Assembly (NCBI GenBank): GCA_017509985.1
Contig: JAFWOE010000053.1
Span: forward strand, 1 to 64,000
DNA: 64,000 bases
Source: Lachnospiraceae bacterium
GTDB lineage: Bacteria; Bacillota; Clostridia; Lachnospirales; Lachnospiraceae
Direction: 5' to 3'
Shown here: piece after piece, positions 10,233 through 18,346 of the stretch
Position numbering within the stretch: position 1 is the first letter of the stretch
Layout: each line of letters begins with the position of its first letter
Made by a program: the position numbers and the translations under genes
Notes under the pieces: generated by a model
Told to the model about the DNA's origin: nothing
The model's database searches: none
The model's input: the letters and a program-made list of their open reading frames with translations, nothing else

Positions 10233-10261
10233 AATATATATCATCCGGCCGGATAATACAA
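10233..10261 (-). promoter_or_regulatory. Probable pheS promoter with a palindromic spacer
   Basis: On the minus strand, TTGTAT (10256-10261), 17 bp and TATATT (10233-10238). The spacer carries a perfect 12-bp palindrome, ATCCGGCCGGAT (10243-10254), a possible operator. The -35 matches consensus only partly. Confidence 0.5.
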
Positions 10262-10274
10262 ACATTTTATTCCA

Positions 10275-10519
10275 TTAATTAATAACGCCCATCCAGCTCC
10301 CTCAGAGGGAAAAACTGAATGGGCGTACCCGGCATGTCGTTCCTGCATGATGACTCCTAGCGAAGCTAGGTGGGTAACCGCAGGTGCCGCTCCTGTCTTC
10401 CCCTGCGCGGGGGCCTGACATTCGCACACCAATGTAGGAATCCCTATTTAAAGTAGTTGTAGGTTCATGTTGACAGGTTCTCGAGCATTCCAGGAAATGA
10501 ACTTCTTGTTTTTCTGTTG
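10275..10519 (-). ncRNA. ssrS: Structured RNA, probably 6S RNA
   Basis: A free-standing transcript of about 245 nt is bounded by a consensus promoter (10526-10554) and a terminator-like hairpin (CGCCCATCCAG/CTGAATGGGCG, 10286-10315, then an AT-rich run). Internally it has a CCTGC...GCAGG stem enclosing CCTAGC-TTCG-GCTAGG, a CCCC/GGGG hairpin, and a longer-range CCTGTC/GACAGG pairing. The segment around GGTTACCCACCTAGC resembles Firmicutes 6S RNA as I remember it, but I could not align it. 6S RNA binds sigma-A RNA polymerase by mimicking open promoter DNA. No T-box sequence is present, so I do not read it as a pheS leader. Confidence 0.55.
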
Positions 10520-10525
10520 TTTTGT

Positions 10526-10554
10526 ATTATACAATATCAGGCCTGTATTTTCAA
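10526..10554 (-). promoter_or_regulatory. Strong promoter of the structured RNA
   Basis: On the minus strand, TTGAAA (10549-10554), 17 bp and TATAAT (10526-10531). This is one of the best sigma-A matches in the window. It is divergent from, and only about 20 bp away from, the radical SAM promoter. Confidence 0.9.
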
Positions 10555-10576
10555 TATCTTCAGACTGCTGCAGGGC

Positions 10577-10605
10577 TTATCACAGTATATAAATTCTGTT
10601 ATAAT
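10577..10605 (+). promoter_or_regulatory. Promoter of the radical SAM gene, placing the start at the ATG
   Basis: TTATCA (10577-10582), 17 bp, TATAAT (10600-10605) on the plus strand. The -10 ends only 6 bases before the ATG at 10612, so the predicted transcript begins at the start codon and has no room for a ribosome site. Confidence 0.7.
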
Positions 10606-10611
10606 AAATCC

Positions 10612-11541
10612 ATGTATACGGTCAATGATTACTGCCGGGATCTGTTCGGTGAAAAACTGTATAAAATTGCCTTAAACGGCGGCATGACCTGTCCGAACCG
10701 TGACGGCAGCCTCGGTACGGGCGGATGCATTTTCTGTTCAGAGGGCGGATCCGGTGACTTTGCTCCTCCCGGAGATATGGATATCGACCGGCAGATAGAT
10801 GAAGCCAAAAAGCGTATTTCCGGCAAGTATCACGGAAGTCGGTATATCGCGTACTTTCAGGCATATACAAACACCTATGCTCCGGTAAGCAGACTCGAGC
10901 CGCTTTTTACACATGTTATTTCCAGACAGGATACAGCCGTTCTTGCCATAGCCACCCGGCCGGACTGTCTCGGAAATGACATGCTGGATCTTCTATGCCG
11001 GCTGTCTCGGATCAAACCGGTCTGGGTGGAACTCGGACTGCAGACGATACACAAAAGAACTTCGGATTATATCCGGCGAGGGTACGAACTCGATATATAC
11101 GATAAGGCCGTTAAAGATCTGATATCCGCCGGCATACATGTTATTACGCATGTGATCCTCGGCCTTCCCGGAGAATCGTCGGATGATATGCTTGAGACAG
11201 TTAAATACGTAATCGCTCAGTATGAAAAACATGCGATCCGTTTTCCTCAGCCGAATCGTACTGCAGCCGGCGGGATCAAGCTTCAGCTGCTTCATGTACT
11301 GGAAGGAACGGATCTGGCAGATGATTACCGCAATGGCTTATTTGAGGTTCTTTCCCTTGAAGAGTATACAGAAATCGTCTGCAGATGCATAAAGATCATT
11401 CCGAACAACACAGTGATCCACAGGATCACCGGTGACGGACCTAAGAGACTTCTTATCGCTCCTCTCTGGAGTGCGGATAAAAAGAACGTACTAAATACTT
11501 TAAACAAAGCAATACGAAACGGGAATACTCAAAATCAATGA
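10612..11541 (+). CDS. Radical SAM protein, TIGR01212 (YhcC/YtqA-like) family
   Basis: This is a 4Fe-4S/SAM enzyme of unknown substrate in the YhcC/YtqA group; relatives in that group have been linked to tRNA wobble modification. From the ATG at 10612 it has 309 residues. The cluster cysteines are C27, C39 and C42 in the family pattern (CPNRDG...GGCIFC), which differs from the classic CX3CX2C spacing. Other family stretches are AYFQAYTNTYAP and GLQTIHKRTSDYIRRGY. The start at 10612 is chosen because the family begins there; an upstream in-frame ATG at 10522 lies inside the divergent promoter. The NTPase gene overlaps its stop by 4 nt. Confidence 0.88.
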   Translation: MYTVNDYCRDLFGEKLYKIALNGGMTCPNRDGSLGTGGCIFCSEGGSGDFAPPGDMDIDRQIDEAKKRISGKYHGSRYIAYFQAYTNTYAPVSRLEPLFTHVISRQDTAVLAIATRPDCLGNDMLDLLCRLSRIKPVWVELGLQTIHKRTSDYIRRGYELDIYDKAVKDLISAGIHVITHVILGLPGESSDDMLETVKYVIAQYEKHAIRFPQPNRTAAGGIKLQLLHVLEGTDLADDYRNGLFEVLSLEEYTEIVCRCIKIIPNNTVIHRITGDGPKRLLIAPLWSADKKNVLNTLNKAIRNGNTQNQ

Positions 11542-12053
11542 ATACAGATCTGCAGAAAACACATCTTTTTCTTACCGGTGAAAAACAAGTCGGCAAATCC
11601 ACTCTGATTAAAAAGCTTCTGAGCGATAATACGCGGGATCTGTGCGGATTCTTTACTGTAAGGATCTGCAGCACTTCCGACGGTCTTTGGTACACTCATC
11701 TGATCCGTCCGGGGGAAGCTCCTTCAGCTGACAATATTCTTTTCTGCTGTTCAGACAAATCAGCAGACTCGTCTGAAAGATTCGATATCCTGGGCTGCCG
11801 TGCACTTGAGGAATCCGGTGATTTGATCTTAATGGATGAACTGGGACCGCATGAAGAAAAAGCATACAACTTTAAAAAACGTGTACTTGATCTTCTGAAC
11901 GGCAGCACTCCCATACTGGGCGTTCTTCAGAAAGCAGACAGCGAGTTCCTGAATTCCATCGCCTGCCACAGTAATGTCAGAGTTGTCGAAGTGACCAGAG
12001 GCAACAGGGACAGCTTATATGACAAACTTATGTATTATATAGAAAAACTGTGA
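11538..12053 (+). CDS. Small P-loop NTPase, THEP1/NTPase_1-like
   Basis: This 171-residue protein has Walker A GEKQVGKST (residues 14-22) and a Walker B-type strand ending in MDELG (about 97-102). The size and arrangement (P-loop, then GFFTVRI, then a MDELG strand) match the nucleoside-triphosphatase family that includes THEP1. The cellular role of that family is poorly known; hydrolysis of nucleotides or a regulatory role in metabolite or RNA handling are possibilities. It starts at an ATGA overlap with the radical SAM stop codon, so the two are co-translated and may work together. Identification rests on motifs only. Confidence 0.7.
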   Translation: MNTDLQKTHLFLTGEKQVGKSTLIKKLLSDNTRDLCGFFTVRICSTSDGLWYTHLIRPGEAPSADNILFCCSDKSADSSERFDILGCRALEESGDLILMDELGPHEEKAYNFKKRVLDLLNGSTPILGVLQKADSEFLNSIACHSNVRVVEVTRGNRDSLYDKLMYYIEKL

Positions 12054-12504
12054 CGATAAAAAAAACAGCCTGAGAAAACTTCCCGGCAAAGGTCTTTTTA
12101 TTCTTGCGGGAGGAATATCAATTTAACAAACCGGCATTGATTCTTCAGATCCGCAAAAAAGATCTGGCCGGCAGCGGCTAACCCGATAAGCAGAATGAGG
12201 GACACTGCTATACATCATTACCGCCGCCGGTCAGAGCCAGCGAGGATGAACTAAAAAAGTTCATTTGTGTCACGCAATAGCACGTGACAAATAGGAATGG
12301 AATGGAAAAGCATATTGAACCATCGACGGATAGAACAGCTTGACAGGAAGAACCACTGTGCCGGGACAAGCGGCTGAGTAATACTTCCAAATGGATTCAA
12401 ACGAATGTAGAAGAAAGATAAAACCGGTATTTTGCGGATAACCGTTATCATTTTTCAGCTTATAACAAACGCGGTTCGTCATTCACGGTTACTGACGTTT
12501 GTCA
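12054..12504. other. Non-coding stretch with small hairpins, no gene recognised
   Basis: The stretch has short open frames on the minus strand only, without ribosome sites or recognisable protein. Two adjacent hairpins, TGAACT/AGTTCA (12247-12263) and ATTTGT..CACG/CGTGACAAAT (about 12263-12292), and a C/G-rich stem near 12080-12114 are visible. It may be the tail of the NTPase transcript or a decayed sequence. Confidence 0.4.
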
Positions 12505-12707
12505 TAAAAAAACATCCGTTTGAGAAGAAAACGGACGTTTAACATAAATTTCGGCTGCAGGACACCTGCGCCCATCTTCTTTTCAAACACGGAAGGCCAT
12601 TTCGTTTCCTCATATGACCCGGGTCGTTTTTCAGACCGGCCAGACAGCCATAGATCTCTCCTTAGGCTGAAAGGCTCGAAGCTATTTTATGTGTCAAGGT
12701 TCAATCT
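12505..12707 (-). ncRNA. Unassigned structured RNA of about 200 nt
   Basis: The region has its own consensus promoter (12714-12742) and a clear terminator (AACATCCGTTT/AAACGGACGTT, 12511-12539, then seven U). Inside are an outer stem ACATAAA/TTTATGT, a CAGCC/GGCTG hairpin, a CCGGTC/GACC.GG hairpin and a GCAGG-TGT-CCTGC hairpin, i.e. a multi-branched fold. No open reading frame with a ribosome site fits. It does not match tmRNA, RNase P, SRP RNA or a common riboswitch that I know. Its terminator could also serve the MATE gene just upstream. Confidence 0.6.
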
Positions 12708-12713
12708 GAATAT

Positions 12714-12742
12714 ATTATCCCATAAGCAAAGGCCATAGTCAA
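12714..12742 (-). promoter_or_regulatory. Promoter of the unassigned structured RNA
   Basis: On the minus strand, TTGACT (12737-12742), 17 bp and GATAAT (12714-12719). It begins about 50 bases after the MATE stop codon, so the RNA is an independent unit. Confidence 0.8.
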
Positions 12743-12794
12743 ACATTTTTTTCGAAACAGGCTTGCTTTAAAAATCGACTTCGATACCCTGCGG

Positions 12795-14150
12795 TTAATC
12801 CGGGTTCATCATCACTGAAGAATTTCTCATCCATCTTCCGCTGAGGTAATAGATCCAGGTGATGACCAGGGCGACCGAAAAGCCGAAAAGCCCGTTCCAC
12901 CAGATAATCGTATACCCGAAGAAATCACTGTAACGGAACAGGTAGGTAACAATGACACGGATCGAAAGAGCGGTACATGCCACAACTGCAGGAACTCCCG
13001 GATGATTGGCGCCCTGGAACAGTCCGAAGAAAGGAATATACGCGGAAAGGATCAGGTTGCAGACCGAAATGCCCCTCAGATGCTTGACGCAGTATTCTGC
13101 CGCCGCGGTACTTAAATCAAACGCATTGCAGATATTAGCGGCAAAGATCCAGATACATGCGGAAATAATAATGGTCATGACTAGCGAAATACAGTAAGTC
13201 TGCCGGAACCCGGTTTTGACACGGTCCATTCTGCCGGCACCGATATTCTGCCCGGTATACGTAGCCAGCGTAGACTGAAAAGCATGACTGGGAAGGTTGA
13301 TATACATTTCGATTCTCTGCCCTACCGTATACGAAGCGGTCATCGTCTGTCCGAACCCGTTTGCGGCGCGTATGATCAGGGTCAGGCCCATGGAGACTAT
13401 GACAAGCTGGATCGCGATCGGCGAACCGATCTTTACGGTCTGTACAGCCTGCCCGGAGTTCCAGACCAGTTCTTTCGGGCGGAACCGGAAGACCGGATAT
13501 TTCCGGATCATATAGAAATAGGCTGCGACAAAAGATATCGCCTGGGAAATATCGGTCGCGGCCGCAGCTCCGGCAGCGCCCCATCCAAATCCGCCGACAA
13601 ACAGCAGGTCCAGCGCAATATTCGCTGCGGATGAGATCAGAAGGAAATACAGTGTTGCCGCACTGTCGCCGACGCCGCGCAGGATACTGGAAAAAATGTT
13701 GTAACCGAACTGGAACAAAAGGCCGACCGAATAGATCCTGAAATAAACGATCGTCGTTTCCAGAATACTTTTCGGAACATCCAGAACGACCGTAAAGACC
13801 GGCCTTGAGATCAGGAAACCGAGCACTGCAGCCGCGGCTCCGAGTGCAAGAAGCAACAGGATTCCGGTCGATGCTGCTTCGCGCATCTGTCCTTCTTTTT
13901 TTGCACCGAAATATTGTGCGACCACGACGCCGTTCCCGGTCGAAATCCCCATAGCGATCGCGGTAAACATGAAGATCAGGCTGACCGTTGTCCCGACAGC
14001 AGACATGGATGCTTCTCCGGCAAACCGGCCGATAATGATCGTATCTGCAGTATTATATAATTGCTGTAAAAAGGAGCCGGCCAGCACCGGTAAGGCAAAC
14101 CGAACGGTATGCTTCCAGGGCGTGCCCTCTGTCATCGCTCTTCCCTGCAT
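12795..14150 (-). CDS. MATE family multidrug/metabolite exporter
   Basis: This 451-residue polytopic membrane protein has about twelve hydrophobic segments in two related halves. The MATE N-terminal signature (LPVLAGSFLQQLYNTADTIIIGRFAG) starts near residue 20, and a QNIGAGRMDRV stretch in the second half is typical of the family. Such proteins export cationic drugs or metabolites using Na+ or H+ gradients; the substrate is not predictable. GGAGAG lies 11 nt before the chosen ATG, and Met6 is a possible alternative start. It is a single gene flanked by the aldolase terminator and the structured-RNA promoter. Confidence 0.93.
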   Translation of the reverse strand: MQGRAMTEGTPWKHTVRFALPVLAGSFLQQLYNTADTIIIGRFAGEASMSAVGTTVSLIFMFTAIAMGISTGNGVVVAQYFGAKKEGQMREAASTGILLLLALGAAAAVLGFLISRPVFTVVLDVPKSILETTIVYFRIYSVGLLFQFGYNIFSSILRGVGDSAATLYFLLISSAANIALDLLFVGGFGWGAAGAAAATDISQAISFVAAYFYMIRKYPVFRFRPKELVWNSGQAVQTVKIGSPIAIQLVIVSMGLTLIIRAANGFGQTMTASYTVGQRIEMYINLPSHAFQSTLATYTGQNIGAGRMDRVKTGFRQTYCISLVMTIIISACIWIFAANICNAFDLSTAAAEYCVKHLRGISVCNLILSAYIPFFGLFQGANHPGVPAVVACTALSIRVIVTYLFRYSDFFGYTIIWWNGLFGFSVALVITWIYYLSGRWMRNSSVMMNPD

Positions 14151-14174
14151 CAGAAATCTTTCTCTCCGGCATAT

Positions 14175-14206
14175 AATGAGCGTCCGCAGCTGTACGGACG
14201 CTCATT
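14175..14206 (-). terminator. Terminator of the aldolase gene
   Basis: A perfect 12-bp stem (AATGAGCGTCCG/CGGACGCTCATT, 8-nt loop) lies 40 bases after the aldolase stop. The run that follows on the minus strand is ATATG-like rather than U-rich, so efficiency may be moderate. Confidence 0.7.
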
Positions 14207-14245
14207 ATTTCAATTATTTATGTTACTATCCGTAATATATCCTTT

Positions 14246-15184
14246 TCAGGCTTTTCCTTCGCAGCCAAGTACGTCTTTGATCTTATGGGCAACAACATCT
14301 TTTACGTACTGACGCCCGACTTTCAGGTATTCTCTGGGGTCAAACTTCGCGGGATCCGCTGTAAGAACCTGACGTACACCGGCGGTCATTGCGAGACGAA
14401 GGTCGGAATCGATATTGATCTTGCATACGGCCATGCTTGCAGCCTTGCGCAGCATATCCTCCGGAATGCCGATGGCATCCGCAAGATTTCCGCCGTTCTC
14501 CTGAATGATCTTTACGTAATCCTGGGAAACGGAGGAAGCTCCGTGAAGGACGATCGGGAATCCCGGCAGTCTCTTTTCTACTTCTTCCAGAATATCAAAA
14601 CGAAGCTGCGGTTTGGTGCCCGGTTTGAATTTGAATGCGCCGTGGCTGGTTCCGATCGCGATCGCCAGTGAGTCCACTCCTGTGCGCTCTACAAATTCCT
14701 GAACCTCTTCCGGCCTTGTATAGGAAGAATCCTCAGCGCTTACTTTTACTTCATCTTCCACGCCTGCAAGCGTTCCGAGTTCGCCTTCAACTACGACACC
14801 GTGGTCGTGAGCATACTCGACTACTTTGCGGCTCAGGGCGATATTGTCTTCGAAGGAATGGCTGGAGCCGTCGATCATAACGGAAGTAAAGCCGCCGTCG
14901 ATACAGGATTTGCAGATGTCAAAATCCGCGCCGTGATCCAGATGAAGGCAGATCGGGATGTCCGGATTCTCAATGATCGCAGCTTCCACAAGCTTCATCA
15001 GATAAGTATGATTCGCATATTTTCTCGCTCCTGCGGATACCTGAAGGATGAGCGGAGCCTTTAATTCTCCGGCCGCTTCCGTGATACCCTGAACGATCTC
15101 CATGTTGTTTACATTAAATGCGCCGATGGCATATCCGCCTTCGTATGCTTTTTTGAACATTTCCGTACTGGTAACCAGTGCCAT
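14246..15184 (-). CDS. fba: Class II fructose-1,6-bisphosphate aldolase
   Basis: This zinc-dependent aldolase of glycolysis/gluconeogenesis splits fructose-1,6-bisphosphate to dihydroxyacetone phosphate and glyceraldehyde-3-phosphate. I start at the ATG at 15184, preceded by AAAGGAGAA, giving 312 residues. The longer upstream frame has no ribosome site and family members begin with MALV. Visible motifs are LDHGADF (metal ligand His), EGELGTLAGVED, GTSHGAFKF and LHGASSV. The related tagatose-bisphosphate aldolase cannot be fully excluded. It is monocistronic, with its own promoter overlapping the preceding operon's terminator. Confidence 0.95.
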   Translation of the reverse strand: MALVTSTEMFKKAYEGGYAIGAFNVNNMEIVQGITEAAGELKAPLILQVSAGARKYANHTYLMKLVEAAIIENPDIPICLHLDHGADFDICKSCIDGGFTSVMIDGSSHSFEDNIALSRKVVEYAHDHGVVVEGELGTLAGVEDEVKVSAEDSSYTRPEEVQEFVERTGVDSLAIAIGTSHGAFKFKPGTKPQLRFDILEEVEKRLPGFPIVLHGASSVSQDYVKIIQENGGNLADAIGIPEDMLRKAASMAVCKINIDSDLRLAMTAGVRQVLTADPAKFDPREYLKVGRQYVKDVVAHKIKDVLGCEGKA

Positions 15185-15251
15185 TTTTATTCTCCTTTCG
15201 CAGAAAGAAACAAATACAATAATCAAGCAGACCAGTTTTCTGCCTTGTAAT

Positions 15252-15280
15252 ATCATAGCCTATCCATTAAAAAAGGTCAA
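15252..15280 (-). promoter_or_regulatory. Promoter of fba overlapping an upstream terminator
   Basis: On the minus strand, TTGACC (15275-15280), 17 bp and TATGAT (15252-15257). The -35 box is also part of the 3' arm of the decarboxylase operon terminator. Confidence 0.75.
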
Positions 15281-15309
15281 ACATTAAGATTCCTAATGTC
15301 TGACCTTTT
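15271..15309 (-). terminator. Terminator of the biotin decarboxylase operon
   Basis: The stem is AAAAGGTCAGACATTA paired with TAATGTTTGACCTTTT (one mismatch) with a run of T on the minus strand. It lies 25 bases after the oadA stop codon. Confidence 0.85.
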
Positions 15310-15333
15310 AATGCTGAAACGATGCTTAACGGA

Positions 15334-16746
15334 TCATACCGGATAAGCCGTGTTCGTCATATCAAAAAGATTGGCGTCGATTCCTGTCTGCTGGGCGTCT
15401 CTGTACTTAAAATAGTCCATAGAAACCTGCGGGAACAGTGCATAGGAGAGCACATCCTCTTCCTGCTTTTTGTACGGTTCCACTTCTTTGTTCAGCTGAT
15501 CCAGCTCCGGAGGAATCAGATCTGCAGGACGGCAGGTGATCGGTTCGACATCACCGATGACTTTTTTACGAACTTCTTCGTTGAACGGCATAACGGTCGC
15601 GCCGTATTTTCCTGCAAGCATATCCTTGGTTTCCTTGGTGGCTACTTTATACCTTTCACCCTGGATAACATTCATAACGGCCTGGGACCCGACGATCTGG
15701 GAAGAAGGCGTTACCAGCGGACACTGGCCGAGGTCGTTCCTTACATTCGGGACTTCCTTCAGCACTTCATAATACTTGTCTTCCGCATGAAGGTCTTTCA
15801 GCTGGCTGGTAAGGTTGGAAAGCATTCCGCCCGGTACCTGATAAAGAAGCGTTTTGATATCGACGCCGAGGTTCTTCGGGTTCAGGAGGCCGGTCTTCAG
15901 GCATTCGTCCCTGTACTCACGGAAATAATCGGCGATCTCGGCAAGAAGCTCCAAGTCAAGCCCGGTATCATAGGGAGTCCCCTTGAACGTCTGCACCATT
16001 ACCTCGGTAGCCGGCTGGGAAGTGCCCATGGCAAACGGCGAGATCGCTGTATCGATGATATCCGCCCCGGCTTCCACACACTTCATCAGGGTCATGGAGG
16101 CACATCCGGAGGTATAATGCGTATGGATCTCGATCGGCAGCTTCGTCGCCTCTTTCATCGCGGTAATGAGTTTTTCGGACTCGTACGGAACAAGAAGTCC
16201 GGCCATATCCTTGATACAGATGGAATCCGCTCCCATCTCCTCGATCCTTTTTGCAATGTTTGTCCAGTACTCCAGGGTATATGCATCCCCGAGCGTGTAG
16301 CTTAATGCAACCTGCGCATGACATTTTTCTTTATTGGCAGCGCTGACTGCTGTCTGCAGGTTCCGCAGATCGTTCAGGCAGTCAAAAATACGGATAATAT
16401 CGATACCGTTTGCTACAGAACGCTGAACGAAATACTCGACAACGTCATCCGCATAAGGCCTGTATCCGAGAATGTTCTGTCCGCGGAACAGCATCTGGAG
16501 TTTTGTGTTCGGACAGCCTTCGCGAATCTTGCGCAGTCTCTCCCACGGATCCTCGTGGAGGAAACGCAGACAGGTATCAAAGGTCGCGCCCCCCCAGCAC
16601 TCCAGAGCGTAATAGCCGACCTGATCCAGTTTTGAAAGGATAGGGAGCATTACTTCGGTAGGCATTCGGGTCGCGATCAGAGACTGATGCGCATCGCGAA
16701 GAATGGTTTCAACGATCTTTACAGGCTTTTTTTCTGCAGCAGACAT
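15334..16746 (-). CDS. oadA: Oxaloacetate decarboxylase alpha / pyruvate carboxylase B-type carboxyltransferase
   Basis: This carboxyltransferase moves CO2 between oxaloacetate (or pyruvate) and biotin. It has 470 residues: the RDAHQS metal/catalytic motif (residues 17-22), the TIM-barrel with HTHYTSG, and the PYC_OADA-type C-terminal helical domain. It lacks the biotinyl domain often fused to OadA. That domain is the separate protein at 17963-18334. It is the last gene of mmdA-oadG-bccP-oadB-oadA. The family cannot be split into oxaloacetate decarboxylase, transcarboxylase 5S and pyruvate carboxylase B from sequence alone. Context with OadB favours Na+-coupled oxaloacetate decarboxylation. 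Confidence 0.92.
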   Translation of the reverse strand: MSAAEKKPVKIVETILRDAHQSLIATRMPTEVMLPILSKLDQVGYYALECWGGATFDTCLRFLHEDPWERLRKIREGCPNTKLQMLFRGQNILGYRPYADDVVEYFVQRSVANGIDIIRIFDCLNDLRNLQTAVSAANKEKCHAQVALSYTLGDAYTLEYWTNIAKRIEEMGADSICIKDMAGLLVPYESEKLITAMKEATKLPIEIHTHYTSGCASMTLMKCVEAGADIIDTAISPFAMGTSQPATEVMVQTFKGTPYDTGLDLELLAEIADYFREYRDECLKTGLLNPKNLGVDIKTLLYQVPGGMLSNLTSQLKDLHAEDKYYEVLKEVPNVRNDLGQCPLVTPSSQIVGSQAVMNVIQGERYKVATKETKDMLAGKYGATVMPFNEEVRKKVIGDVEPITCRPADLIPPELDQLNKEVEPYKKQEEDVLSYALFPQVSMDYFKYRDAQQTGIDANLFDMTNTAYPV

Positions 16747-16774
16747 TTCAATTCATCCTTTCTGTTTTATTGAT

Positions 16775-17932
16775 TTATACTCCGAAAACGGCCATGAATA
16801 CACCGGCTGCAACCGCAGTGCCGATAACGCCGGCCACATTCGGACCCATAGCGTGCATAAGAAGGAAGTTCGTAGGATCCGCTTCCTCTCCTACTTTCTG
16901 TGAGACTCTCGCAGCCATCGGAACAGCGGAAACTCCGGCTGCACCGATCAGCGGGTTGATCTTGTTATGACTGAGGATCCTGAACAGCTGTCCGAACAGT
17001 ACACCACCTGCGGTACCGCACACAAAGGCGATCAGGCCCAGAGCTATGATCTTAAGCGTCACCAGGTTCAGGAAGTTCTCGGCACTCGCACTGGCACCGA
17101 CCGAAGTTCCGAGCAGAATGACAACGATATACATCAGCGCATTGGAAGAAGTTTCCTTCAGCTGGTTGACCACCCCGCACTCGCGGAAAAGATTGCCCAG
17201 CATCAGCATACCGACCAAAGGTGCCGTGGACGGAAGGATCAGGCAGACAACGACCGTGATAATGATCGGGAAAAGGATCCTTTCCAGCTTGGAAACGTCG
17301 CGAAGCTGGGTCATCTTGATCTTTCTCTGTTCTTCTGTCGTAAGAAGTTTCATGATCGGCGGCTGGATCAGCGGCACCAGTGACATATAGGAATACGCCG
17401 CAACTGCAATCGGGCCCATCAGTTCGGTCTGTCCCAGCTTTCCGCAGAGGAAAATGGACGTAGGCCCGTCCGCTCCTCCGATAATGGTGATCGCCGCTGC
17501 CGCATCGCCGTTGAAGCCGAAAATGATCGCAAGGAAATATGCGACATAGATTCCGACCTGGGCGGCCGCCCCGAGAAGAAAGCTCATGGGATTGGCGATC
17601 AGCGGGCCGAAATCCGTCATGGCTCCGACACCGAGGAAGATCAGTGAAGGCAGGATCGCCCATTCGTCCAGTTTGAAGAAATACTGCAGAAGACCTGCCG
17701 CATGATGAATCCCGTTCTCATCCACATACGCCTGTCCGAAAATCTCGGGATAAATATTTACAAGCAGCATGCCGAATGCGATCGGTACCAGTAGCAGCGG
17801 CTCAAAGCCCTTCTTTATCGCCAGGAAAAGAAGCACAGCCGCAACCAGTATCATGATATAGTTCCCCCAGGTCAGGTTGAAAAACGCTGTCTGGTGGACC
17901 AGATTTGATAAAGTTTCGGAAATACTTAACAT
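16775..17932 (-). CDS. oadB: Na+-pumping decarboxylase beta subunit
   Basis: This integral membrane subunit decarboxylates carboxybiotin and exports Na+. It has about 385 residues when started at the ATG at 17932, which follows a GGGGG-type ribosome site; the frame extends 8 codons further but without one. The family hallmark GGADGPTSIF is present, with the Asp required for Na+ transport, as is the C-terminal GPNVAGVIGTAVAAG. The length is usual for OadB/GcdB/MmdB. In this operon it could serve either carboxyltransferase, which would let two different decarboxylation reactions drive one sodium pump. Confidence 0.93.
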   Translation of the reverse strand: MLSISETLSNLVHQTAFFNLTWGNYIMILVAAVLLFLAIKKGFEPLLLVPIAFGMLLVNIYPEIFGQAYVDENGIHHAAGLLQYFFKLDEWAILPSLIFLGVGAMTDFGPLIANPMSFLLGAAAQVGIYVAYFLAIIFGFNGDAAAAITIIGGADGPTSIFLCGKLGQTELMGPIAVAAYSYMSLVPLIQPPIMKLLTTEEQRKIKMTQLRDVSKLERILFPIIITVVVCLILPSTAPLVGMLMLGNLFRECGVVNQLKETSSNALMYIVVILLGTSVGASASAENFLNLVTLKIIALGLIAFVCGTAGGVLFGQLFRILSHNKINPLIGAAGVSAVPMAARVSQKVGEEADPTNFLLMHAMGPNVAGVIGTAVAAGVFMAVFGV

Positions 17933-17962
17933 TGATTCGCCCCCGCGGTAAAACAAACAGCC

Positions 17963-18334
17963 TTACGCATTCATTGATGCAAGAAGGTCTCCGGTTTCAA
18001 CAGAATCGCCCACGGAAACGTTGATGCCGGCAATCGTCCCGTCCTCCGGGGCGACAACAGGGATCTCCATCTTCATGGACTCGACAACAACGACAGGATC
18101 TCCCTTCTTTACTGCCTGGCCGGCTTCCGCTGCGATCTTCACAACTTTGCCGGGAACGGCAGCTTCGATGGTGATGTTTCCGGCAGCTGCCGGTGCGGGC
18201 GCTGCGGCCGGAGCGGGTGCCGGTGAAGGAGCCGGTGCTGCAGCTGCGGGCTGCGGCGTTCCGGAAGTTGAGTATACTTCTTCCACTTCTACTTCATAGG
18301 TCTTTCCGTTAACTTTGATATTATACTTTTTCAT
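17963..18334 (-). CDS. Biotin carboxyl carrier protein of the decarboxylase
   Basis: This biotin carrier has 123 residues. The N-terminus is a short MKKYNIKVNGKTYEVEV strand region, the middle is an Ala/Pro-rich flexible linker (about 25-55), and the C-terminus is a biotinyl domain with the lysine in ESMKMEI (about residue 89). It shuttles CO2 between the carboxyltransferases and OadB. Equivalent proteins are called GcdC, MmdC or the transcarboxylase 1.3S subunit. A biotin ligase gene (24505-25308) lies in the same window and would attach the biotin. Confidence 0.94.
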   Translation of the reverse strand: MKKYNIKVNGKTYEVEVEEVYSTSGTPQPAAAAPAPSPAPAPAAAPAPAAAGNITIEAAVPGKVVKIAAEAGQAVKKGDPVVVVESMKMEIPVVAPEDGTIAGINVSVGDSVETGDLLASMNA

Positions 18335-18346
18335 GGCTCCCTCCCT

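Noticed and set aside
10200..10520. T-box leader upstream of pheS
   Set aside because: The RNA has a promoter, stems and a terminator at suitable distance, but the conserved T-box core (TGG-N-ACCGCG-like) is absent on either reading of this region.
12208..12482. Small minus-strand protein genes (60-70 codons) in the gap before the structured RNA
   Set aside because: Three overlapping frames exist, but none has a ribosome site or plausible composition.
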